Part shown: positions 1 through 4,707 of the stretch, in pieces
Numbering within the stretch: the first letter of the stretch is position 1
How the letters are laid out: each line of letters starts with the position of its first letter
Assembly: GCA_016763255.1 (NCBI GenBank)
Contig: JAESUA010000057.1
Span: 1 to 8,503 of the forward strand
Source: Magnetovibrio sp.
GTDB lineage: Bacteria; Pseudomonadota; Alphaproteobacteria; Rhodospirillales; Magnetovibrionaceae
Direction of reading: 5' to 3'
Length of the DNA stretch: 8,503 nt
Notes under the pieces: generated by a model
Database searches by the model: none
Told to the model about the DNA's origin: nothing
What the model saw: only the letters and a program-made list of their open reading frames with translations
Made by a program: the position numbers and the translations under genes

Positions 1-297
1 CTTAAGGAACTCATCCACGATGTCAGTGAATATGGGGTGTGCAATGTTTTGATGAGTGATTCGCGTGCGCTTTATGTGCATTGCAGCACCCATCTTGCAT
101 GGATCACCCGCTGCGCCCCATTTGGCAAAGCGAGCCTCATCGATGATGAGTTGGAGATCGATTTTAACAAAGAAACCACGCCCAATGATGTGGTGACCAT
201 CCTGGCCACACGCCCGCTCACCGATAATGAGCAGTGGAACATCATGGAAAAGGGTGAATTCAGGGTGTTGAAGGACGGAAAGACACGCCGCCTCTAG
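1..297 (+). CDS. Class II glutamine amidotransferase, C-terminal part (partial)
   Basis: The reading frame is open from the first base to a TAG stop at 295-297, so this is the 3' end of a gene that starts left of the window; about 98 residues are visible. The segment with DSRALYVH, then RCAPFG, LIDDELEIDF and finally LATRPLTDNEQW matches what I know of the C-terminal half of the YafJ-type class II (Ntn-hydrolase) glutamine amidotransferases. That family hydrolyses glutamine with an N-terminal cysteine nucleophile, and most members have no assigned acceptor. The catalytic Cys2 and the oxyanion residues lie outside the window, so activity cannot be judged. An internal ATG at 37 is not the start, because the frame and the family similarity continue upstream of it. 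The gene is convergent with the following methyltransferase gene, with only 2 bases between their stop codons. Confidence 0.8.
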   Translation, partial: LKELIHDVSEYGVCNVLMSDSRALYVHCSTHLAWITRCAPFGKASLIDDELEIDFNKETTPNDVVTILATRPLTDNEQWNIMEKGEFRVLKDGKTRRL

Positions 298-299
298 TT

Positions 300-1415
300 T
301 CAGCTCAACGGCTCTGTCGAATAGACCTTCACGCGCAGACCACCATGATCGATGGGCTGGCTTTCATGGACAAACGCCAAGCCGGTCTTTTTCGCCAGCG
401 AGTCCTCGCTTGTCACCAAACCGACACGCCAGCCGACAAATTGCTCTTTAAGTCTTTGCCCCAGGGAACGATACAGCGTGTTGAGCTGTTTCATATTCCC
501 GATGCGCGCCCCATAAGGCGGGTTCACAATGACAAGCCCGGCAGGGCCATTTGGCGCCACAAGATCACTGATGCACTGTTGTTGGAACTCGGTCAGTTCG
601 GAAACCCCTGCGCGTTCGGCATTGGCGTGGCTCATACGGATCGCCCCGGCATCTTGATCACTGCCGTAAAAGCGCAACTCAGGCGTAAAGGTGTTTCCAC
701 GCTCACGTAAATCCTGCCACGCCTCGCCATCAAAATTGGCGAGCTGCTCAAAGGCAAAACCGCGGGTGCGTCCCGGATGAAGTCGTGCCGCGATTTCCGC
801 GGCCTCAATAACGAATGTTCCGGAGCCACACATGGGATCAACAACCGGCTCTTTACCCTTGTAGCCACATTGACGCAGCATCAGTGCGGCAAGGTTTTCG
901 CGCATCGGCGCCTTGCTGACGGCTTCCTTGTGGCCACGCTTGTGCAGCATGTCCCCGGATGTATCGATGCTGATGGTACACATGTTATTAACAATACGGG
1001 CTTTAATGGAGACCTCGGCGTCACTTGAGATGGGTGCACCCAACTCGTCCTGGATGGCCTTGGCGATGCGCTCAATGGCCGCCCCGGAATGATAGATGCG
1101 CGAATTTTTGCACGTCACATCGACCCGGACAGCGATATCTGGACGCAAGATTTCACCCCAGGGAAAAGCCCGGGCACGTTTATCAAGTTGCGACAGATGT
1201 TGAACGCGAAACGCACCGATCCGCACAAGCACCTTACTGGCACCGCGAATTTCAAGATTTGCCCGCCAGGCATCCAACCAATTGCCGCGAACGGTTACAC
1301 CGCCAAGCTCGCTCACGGGTTTGCGAAATCCCTTCTCCACGGCTTCCGCACGCAGAAGATCTTCCAGCCCCGGAGCCGTGACGAGAAATATTTCAAGATT
1401 TTTATCAGCGCTCAT
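300..1415 (-). CDS. rlmL: THUMP-domain class I RNA methyltransferase, RlmL (23S rRNA m2G2445) type
   Basis: A 371-residue protein expected to transfer a methyl group from S-adenosylmethionine to a guanine N2 in RNA. The family includes RlmL, which modifies 23S rRNA G2445, and the N-terminal half of enterobacterial RlmKL. Residues about 50-155 form the THUMP RNA-binding region. The stretch LHKRGHKEAVSKAPMREN (157-174) is the usual linker into the Rossmann methyltransferase domain. Motif I is DPMCGSGT (193-200), and the catalytic motif IV is NPPYG (298-302), typical of N-methylation of guanine. The length fits the stand-alone enzymes (about 370-385) and not the roughly 700-residue RlmKL fusion. 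The start ATG at 1413-1415 has no clear Shine-Dalgarno, but no better in-frame start lies just upstream. It sits 126 bases downstream of the peroxiredoxin gene on the same strand. The exact target base could differ (a Trm14-like tRNA enzyme is the alternative). Confidence 0.85.
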   Translation of the reverse strand: MSADKNLEIFLVTAPGLEDLLRAEAVEKGFRKPVSELGGVTVRGNWLDAWRANLEIRGASKVLVRIGAFRVQHLSQLDKRARAFPWGEILRPDIAVRVDVTCKNSRIYHSGAAIERIAKAIQDELGAPISSDAEVSIKARIVNNMCTISIDTSGDMLHKRGHKEAVSKAPMRENLAALMLRQCGYKGKEPVVDPMCGSGTFVIEAAEIAARLHPGRTRGFAFEQLANFDGEAWQDLRERGNTFTPELRFYGSDQDAGAIRMSHANAERAGVSELTEFQQQCISDLVAPNGPAGLVIVNPPYGARIGNMKQLNTLYRSLGQRLKEQFVGWRVGLVTSEDSLAKKTGLAFVHESQPIDHGGLRVKVYSTEPLS

Positions 1416-1499
1416 CGTGCATGAGTATCGCGAAGGAGGGCAAACGTCGACAACTTTTTGAGGACACTCAACGCGAAACTAAAGCCCCCCAAAGCGTAC

Positions 1500-1538
1500 A
1501 TGATGCGTCACCGTCATTTAAGTGCGGCGACGCATCAT
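1500..1538. repeat. 10-bp inverted repeat between peroxiredoxin and rlmL
   Basis: ATGATGCGTC at 1500-1509 is perfectly complementary to GACGCATCAT at 1529-1538, around a 19-base loop that can itself form a short CCG/CGG pairing. It lies just after the peroxiredoxin stop codon. No T-run follows on either strand, so it is not a classical intrinsic terminator. It could be a transcript-end stabilising hairpin, an attenuating structure before rlmL, or a protein site. Confidence 0.5.
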
Positions 1539-1541
1539 CAC

Positions 1542-2078
1542 TTAGACGGAACCAGTGTACTCTCCACGCGCCGGGTAGTCGTTGGCGATTACAAAGTCGA
1601 GCGCCTGGATCATTTCCTTGAACACAGGACGGACAAACGGCATCGTCTGCACTGAAGCATAGTAAAGGGTTTGGTCGGGACGTACCAAGAAAACACCCGG
1701 CTCCGAGAACAGCTCGGGCTCTTCGATGCCGATTGAGGTCTTGCCGCGTGAGGTCGAAATGGACAGCCCCCATGCCTTCGCCACGGACAGCGGCAGGCCA
1801 TAACCGATGCGCAGGCTTGAGGCAGCGATTTTGTCAGCCATCTCCTGGGCGCGCTCTTGTCCGTCGGAACTGATGGCTATGGTCTTCACACCACGTGCCT
1901 CGAATTCGGGGGTCAGGCGCTCAAGTTCCTTCAGGTAGTTCGCGCAAATCGGGCAATGAAGGCCACGATAAAATGCCACCAACGTAAACTGTTCTGGGTT
2001 TTCACTGGTGAGATTAAAATCCTCGTGGGACAGGGTCGCCACTTCAAGGGCCGATGTTTTCTGTCGGGGGACGAGCAT
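1542..2078 (-). CDS. Peroxiredoxin-like (AhpC/TSA-type) thioredoxin-fold protein
   Basis: A 178-residue protein of the peroxiredoxin-like branch of the AhpC/TSA superfamily, expected to reduce peroxides or act as a thiol oxidoreductase in the cytoplasm. The strand-turn-helix with the active site reads LVAFYRGLHCPICANYL, with cysteines at 42 and 45 forming a CPxC motif like thioredoxins, not the lone peroxidatic PxxxTxxC of classical peroxiredoxins. Later conserved stretches are TIAISSDGQE and the GVFLVRPDQTLYY strand pair. No signal peptide is visible. The start chosen is ATG at 2076-2078, because AAGGA lies 8 bases upstream of it (2087-2091). The longer frame from 2135 would add 19 non-homologous-looking residues and run into the promoter of the divergent regulator. 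Being divergent from an AraC-type regulator, it may be that regulator's target. Confidence 0.8.
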   Translation of the reverse strand: MLVPRQKTSALEVATLSHEDFNLTSENPEQFTLVAFYRGLHCPICANYLKELERLTPEFEARGVKTIAISSDGQERAQEMADKIAASSLRIGYGLPLSVAKAWGLSISTSRGKTSIGIEEPELFSEPGVFLVRPDQTLYYASVQTMPFVRPVFKEMIQALDFVIANDYPARGEYTGSV

Positions 2079-2128
2079 TGTAAGTATCCTTTTGCATAAA
2101 TTGGTGGCCTGATCATCAGCGCCATTTC

Positions 2129-2156
2129 TTGACAATACCGTACCTATAGATACAAT
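2129..2156 (+). promoter_or_regulatory. Sigma70-type promoter of the AraC-family gene
   Basis: A perfect -35 box TTGACA (2129-2134) is followed after 16 bases by a near-consensus -10 box TACAAT (2151-2156), pointing toward the AraC-type gene. Transcription would begin near 2163, leaving a leader of about 27 bases before the GTG start. No comparably good promoter was found for the divergent peroxiredoxin gene in this 111-base gap. Confidence 0.6.
2140..2153. promoter_or_regulatory. Candidate operator: near-palindrome in the divergent promoter region
   Basis: GTACCTATAGATAC is an imperfect palindrome (one mismatched pair out of seven) placed between the -35 and -10 boxes of the regulator promoter and overlapping the -10. 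It also sits upstream of the divergent peroxiredoxin gene. This position suits repression or switching by a DNA-binding protein. Whether the neighbouring AraC-family protein binds it is inference; such regulators more often use direct repeats. Confidence 0.35.
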
Positions 2157-2189
2157 TAGTCCTCATTAATTGATCGAAAGTACATTTTT

Positions 2190-3023
2190 GTGTCAAAAAA
2201 GCGAGTTGACCGTCTGTCCACGCTGATTCAGCACTTTCGTGTCAAGGCCAAGGTCCTTCCGAAGAGGGTTGATGGTAGCCCGGATGGTGAGGAACACGAA
2301 ATGGCGGCGAACCTCTTCATCTTCGGTCAGGGCCGATTGGATTGCTTGGGCAAGGGTTCTGCGGAACTCGAAAAAAATGCACCTGTCCTTGTCTTTTTCC
2401 CGCGAGGGGCACCGTCCGACTTCAGGGCTCAAACCGGCCTGAAGGACACCAAGTATATCAGCGCCTCAGTCGATACCGGCGGTGAATTGAACCCGATCGC
2501 ACAGGCCTTGCCCGACGTGGTGAGAGTGCCGCTGGACGAAGCGAAGTCCCTGCAGGCGGTAACGGATATTCTCCTCGAAGAAGCACTCTCTCCACGTTGC
2601 GGCGGCCATGCCGTCATTGACCGCCTTTGTGAGATCGTCGTCATCCGTTTGTTGCGCCACCTCATCGAGGACGGACAAGCGAAGGTCGGCTTGATAGCTG
2701 GGCTAGCACACCCGAACCTCTCACCGGCAATCGTGGCGATCCATGACCATCCAGAAAGACTTTGGCGGCTGGAAGACCTAGCGAACATCGCTGCAATGTC
2801 CAGAACACATTTTGCCAATACATTTCGCAAGGTGGTGGGAGTAACGCCAGGTGAGTATCTTTCGAGTTGGCGACTGGCCCTGGCGCGTATGGAAATCGCT
2901 AAAGGAACGTCATTGAAGTCTGTTGTGGGAAAAGTCGGTTTTTCGAGTTCGGCCGCGTTGTCTCGGGCCTTCAAGCGTCGATACGGCGTCACTCCCAGAC
3001 AGGACCAGCTTCGTTCAGCCTAA
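2190..3023 (+). CDS. AraC-family transcriptional regulator with N-terminal cupin
   Basis: A 277-residue regulator. Residues about 5-165 match the cupin-type N-terminal sensing domain of this AraC subgroup (Cupin_6-like), including PVLVFFPRGAPSDF and the pre-linker CGGHAVIDRLCEIVVIRLLR (137-156). The C-terminal 100 residues hold the two helix-turn-helix units. The first is WRLEDLANIAAMSRTHFANTF (192-212); the second is SLKSVVGKVGFSSSAALSRAFKRRYGVTP (241-269), with the family signature GF(S)xxxxxSRAFKRxxGxTP. The start is GTG at 2190 with a weak GAAAG Shine-Dalgarno nine bases before it. The gene is divergent from the peroxiredoxin-like gene, which is the natural candidate target. The effector cannot be inferred. 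Confidence 0.85.
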   Translation: MSKKRVDRLSTLIQHFRVKAKVLPKRVDGSPDGEEHEMAANLFIFGQGRLDCLGKGSAELEKNAPVLVFFPRGAPSDFRAQTGLKDTKYISASVDTGGELNPIAQALPDVVRVPLDEAKSLQAVTDILLEEALSPRCGGHAVIDRLCEIVVIRLLRHLIEDGQAKVGLIAGLAHPNLSPAIVAIHDHPERLWRLEDLANIAAMSRTHFANTFRKVVGVTPGEYLSSWRLALARMEIAKGTSLKSVVGKVGFSSSAALSRAFKRRYGVTPRQDQLRSA

Positions 3024-3196
3024 AAAAAGCGCCGTCACACAGGGGGGAACGCGACAAGGATCTTTATAAATAATGGTGCCCGGGGCGGCCTATAGAAAAT
3101 AAACCAGCACAATCAGTTATCAAAAAGTTTGGAAACAACCTGCGCATCAGAGAGCACGGAGTTACGTGGTCTTGCCCCAAACCTTAATGACCGCGA
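3024..3196. other. Convergent gap, no feature recognised
   Basis: This 173-base space separates the 3' ends of the AraC-type gene and the methyltransferase gene, which point at each other. I see no convincing hairpin plus T-run, tRNA or ORF in it. The run of seven A directly after the regulator stop reads as seven T on the minus strand but lacks a stem before it. Confidence 0.5.
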
Positions 3197-4066
3197 TCAA
3201 GCTTCAAGCAAGCGCTCGATCGGCACTTCGGCCACATCCTTCATCGGGCGGGACAGATAGAACTCGGCGAGGAAATGGCCCTCGGCCTCCTTGCCGCTCG
3301 GGTCAACACCCCGGTCACACAGTTGTTCTAGCACTTGCTCTTGCTCATCATCAGAGGCGAAATCGCGCTGAAAGAAGGTTTGACCTTCAAGCTTCTCGGT
3401 TACATAGCCCCACTTGTCCAGGGACTTCTCGATGGCGTCAAACGGGAACAAGCGCAGCACAAAATTAGCAATCCAGGGCTGTTGGCCTTCGGTTACCGCC
3501 GGCAGCAAACGATCGAAACTCTTCTCGGTCAAATAACCGACGCATCCGGTAGACATCACAAGATCGACCGGTGCGAGCTTTTCTTTGGCCAATGCAGATA
3601 GCGGTTCGGTTTCGAGATTTACGGCGAGACCTTCGTCCAGCAGACCGGACTCTTCACCAAATGCGATGGCATTCTCGGCCTGATCAAGCCCGATCACCTC
3701 GATGTCCAGTGAGGTGTCAATATCGGCAAAGAATTTCTGGTTGTACGCGACGACCTCCTGAGATGTGGCACCCGTCATTTTCTTTTGGCCCCAATGTTCG
3801 TAGAGCTCGTCCATTGAAAGGTCGTGCTTGAGGATTGCCGCGTTGATGCCGTACGAACAGCCCAAATCCAGAACATGGACCGTATCGTTGTGACGTTGCT
3901 GTAAGTGGCCGATCAGTTTCTGGAAGATGGGTTTTGCGGTGTCGGGTATTGCGTAATCAAGCTTGTTTAGCTCATGGAAATAAGCCCTCGGGTCGGACTG
4001 ATTATAAATATGATCCATGTCGGCTTTGACTTCATTGATGTCCTCAAAGGCGCTATCGCCTGACAT
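3197..4066 (-). CDS. Class I SAM-dependent methyltransferase of unknown substrate
   Basis: A 289-residue protein with a Rossmann-type methyltransferase core. Motif I is VLDLGCSYGINAA (65-77), the post-I acidic strand is EVIGLDQAENAI (123-134), and the motif IV region is VDLVMSTGCVGYLTE (167-181). The first 60 residues are helical and charged, and the C-terminus ends in a segment (about 230-289) rich in acidic residues. No RNA-, DNA- or lipid-binding module is recognisable, so the substrate is unknown; small-molecule methylation is the default guess. The start ATG at 4064-4066 has a strong GAGGAGAG Shine-Dalgarno five bases upstream. The gene stands alone on its strand. Its upstream side faces the CRISPR locus but nothing suggests that it belongs to that system. 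Confidence 0.75.
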   Translation of the reverse strand: MSGDSAFEDINEVKADMDHIYNQSDPRAYFHELNKLDYAIPDTAKPIFQKLIGHLQQRHNDTVHVLDLGCSYGINAAILKHDLSMDELYEHWGQKKMTGATSQEVVAYNQKFFADIDTSLDIEVIGLDQAENAIAFGEESGLLDEGLAVNLETEPLSALAKEKLAPVDLVMSTGCVGYLTEKSFDRLLPAVTEGQQPWIANFVLRLFPFDAIEKSLDKWGYVTEKLEGQTFFQRDFASDDEQEQVLEQLCDRGVDPSGKEAEGHFLAEFYLSRPMKDVAEVPIERLLEA

Positions 4067-4374
4067 TTATTCTCTCCTCAACTACCCTTAGGCACATGAA
4101 ACACGACGCCAACACTTCAGAACGCAAGGGCTATGCGGACCAAAGAATGTTCATTGTGCTGGCTTAAACTTTGTGAACCTAACACAGCTACCTACAATTT
4201 AAAACCGAGGTGCGAAATGAGAAGTTGAAATACAACCAAAAATACACGGCCCGATCTAATCACAGATAGAAAACTTGTAGGGCACTGAGGGGCATTTTTT
4301 AGAAATAATGATGATTCAAACGGGCTGAATTGGACTGGGGTGACACAGTTTTTGCACACCAAGGAGCTGTCAAT
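4067..4374. other. Intergenic region left of the CRISPR locus
   Basis: About 300 bases with no convincing protein gene. It contains a stretch resembling a Neisseria-type tracrRNA anti-repeat (4211-4236, described separately). After that come a possible stem GCCC (4249-4252) with GGGC (4280-4283) enclosing ATCT/AGAT (4254-4257, 4264-4267), a run of six T at 4295-4300, and TGACA (4341-4345) able to pair with TGTCA (4368-4372). The minus-strand frame over 4192-4392 has no recognisable domain. The methyltransferase promoter must lie here on the minus strand, but I cannot pick it out. Confidence 0.4.
4211..4236 (+). ncRNA. Second anti-repeat-like stretch (Neisseria-like), possible tracrRNA start
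   Basis: TGCGAAATGAGAA at 4211-4223 is identical to the core of the Neisseria meningitidis tracrRNA anti-repeat. Read on the minus strand, GTTGTA (4236-4231) and TTCTCATTTCGCA (4223-4211) sit at the same spacing as in the Neisseria CRISPR repeat. A TTG...TACAA...GGCC order follows on the plus strand, as in that tracrRNA. If real, the RNA would run rightward and could end at the 13-bp hairpin 4375-4406. That gives an unusually long tail of about 140 bases before the hairpin. It competes with the minus-strand candidate near cas9, and the organism-specific repeat is not in the window. The comparison is from memory. Confidence 0.3.
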
Positions 4375-4406
4375 ATAAATCCCGTTGGGCAATCAACGGG
4401 ATTTAT
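4375..4406. terminator. 13-bp perfect hairpin, possible terminator
   Basis: ATAAATCCCGTTG (4375-4387) pairs perfectly with CAACGGGATTTAT (4394-4406) around the loop GGCAAT. On the plus strand it is followed by GTTT, a weak U-tract; on the minus strand ATTTATATTG follows the GC-rich core. The stem is far longer than chance in such a gap. It could terminate a rightward RNA, act in both directions, or be part of a structured RNA. Confidence 0.5.
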
Positions 4407-4448
4407 GTTTCAGGCCTTGGACGCGATTAGCCCGCATCGTCCAGAAAC
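4407..4448 (+). repeat. Bulged inverted repeat
   Basis: GTTTC (4407-4411) pairs with GAAAC (4444-4448), and TGGACG (4418-4423) pairs with CGTCCA (4438-4443). One side carries a six-base bulge AGGCCT and the loop is 14 bases. It directly abuts the preceding 13-bp hairpin, as stacked elements of one structured RNA would. Its function is unknown. Confidence 0.35.
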
Positions 4449-4492
4449 AATCCTCATCAATCGCTTTTAGTTCACAAATGTACGCGTGCCCA

Positions 4493-4514
4493 AGCGTTGT
4501 AGACATACAGCGTT
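4493..4514 (+). repeat. 9-bp hairpin with GACA loop
   Basis: AGCGTTGTA (4493-4501) pairs with TACAGCGTT (4506-4514) with two G-T wobbles that favour the plus-strand RNA form. It lies between the bulged inverted repeat and the terminator at 4540-4569, so it could belong to a rightward structured RNA ending there. Confidence 0.3.
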
Positions 4515-4539
4515 CATTTCAACCTTGAAGATTTCACAT

Positions 4540-4569
4540 AAAAAAAAGACCGGGCGAACCCGGTCTTTT
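4540..4569 (-). terminator. Strong intrinsic terminator (U8 on the minus strand)
   Basis: GACCGGG (4548-4554) and CCCGGTC (4559-4565) form a seven-pair GC-rich stem, extended by four A-T pairs, around a four-base loop (UUCG on the minus strand). Read leftward, the stem is followed by eight consecutive U, which is close to ideal. Read rightward only four U follow and they are part of the stem, so the main direction is probably leftward, with possible bidirectional use. It would end an RNA starting in the 78-base gap upstream of cas9, which supports a minus-strand tracrRNA. Confidence 0.8.
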
Positions 4570-4632
4570 CAAATCTTATGACAAAAGTCGTGTTAACGAA
4601 TTGCCTAGATTTCTGAGTAGCTACACTCAAGA
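4540..4632 (-). ncRNA. Putative tracrRNA, divergent from cas9
   Basis: Read on the minus strand the order is that of a tracrRNA: a 36-base anti-repeat-like block (4627 to 4592), a short tail with a GAC-TTTT-GTC mini-hairpin and GATTTGAAAAG, then a terminator hairpin with eight U. The complement of the block on the plus strand begins GTT and ends GATTTCTGAGTAGCTACACT. This is the length and style of a type II-C repeat, and it resembles, from memory, repeats of alphaproteobacterial II-C arrays that end ATTTCTGA..AGCTA.ACT. The tail of about 50 bases is on the short side. TTGACG at 4663-4658 (minus) could be a -35 box, but the matching -10 is poor. The 5' end is a guess. Confirmation needs the repeat, which lies outside the window. 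If wrong, the block could be a lone degenerate repeat. Confidence 0.5.
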
Positions 4633-4691
4633 GGAGATTGCATCTATTAAGTTCATCCGTCAATATAAAACCATTGATAATATTATTATTT

Positions 4692-4707
4692 GAGGGGAAA
4701 ACTGATG
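4692..4707 (+). promoter_or_regulatory. Ribosome binding site and start codon of cas9
   Basis: GAGGGG (4692-4697) lies seven bases before the ATG at 4705-4707, fixing the start there. The same frame also opens with TTG at 4690, but that codon overlaps the Shine-Dalgarno and its five extra residues have no family counterpart before the usual RuvC-I strand. GATAAT at 4676-4681 is a possible -10 box for the cas9 operon with only a weak -35 match around 4652-4658. Confidence 0.75.

Noticed and set aside
1421..1655. Plus-strand frames of about 65 codons overlapping the rlmL-peroxiredoxin gap
   Set aside because: They mostly overlap the peroxiredoxin coding region in antisense and have compositionally odd proteins. 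The GGAGG-like motif near 1434 is followed by no convincing gene.
2079..2135. Longer N-terminus for the peroxiredoxin-like protein (start at 2135)
   Set aside because: The internal ATG at 2078 has a well-placed AAGGA, whereas the extension overlaps the opposing promoter and does not look like family sequence.
4336..4362. GGGGTGACACAGTTTTTGCACACC, reminiscent of an IS256-type insertion sequence end (TGACACAGTTTTT...)
   Set aside because: There is no partner inverted repeat, no target duplication and no transposase fragment nearby; the resemblance is from memory and too short.
4192..4392. Minus-strand frame of 66 codons in the gap upstream of cas9
   Set aside because: It has no Shine-Dalgarno or recognisable domain, starts inside the 13-bp hairpin, and overlaps RNA-like structure. 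It is probably a chance frame.
4407..4540. Possible tRNA or known riboswitch upstream of cas9
   Set aside because: No TTCGAAT-type T-loop, acceptor stem pairing or CCA end was found, and the hairpins do not match any riboswitch class that I recognise.
4592..4627. Reading the repeat-like block as the first unit of a CRISPR array
   Set aside because: No second copy occurs at 60-70 base spacing on either side. The cas9 start follows 78 bases later, so an array here is not supported.
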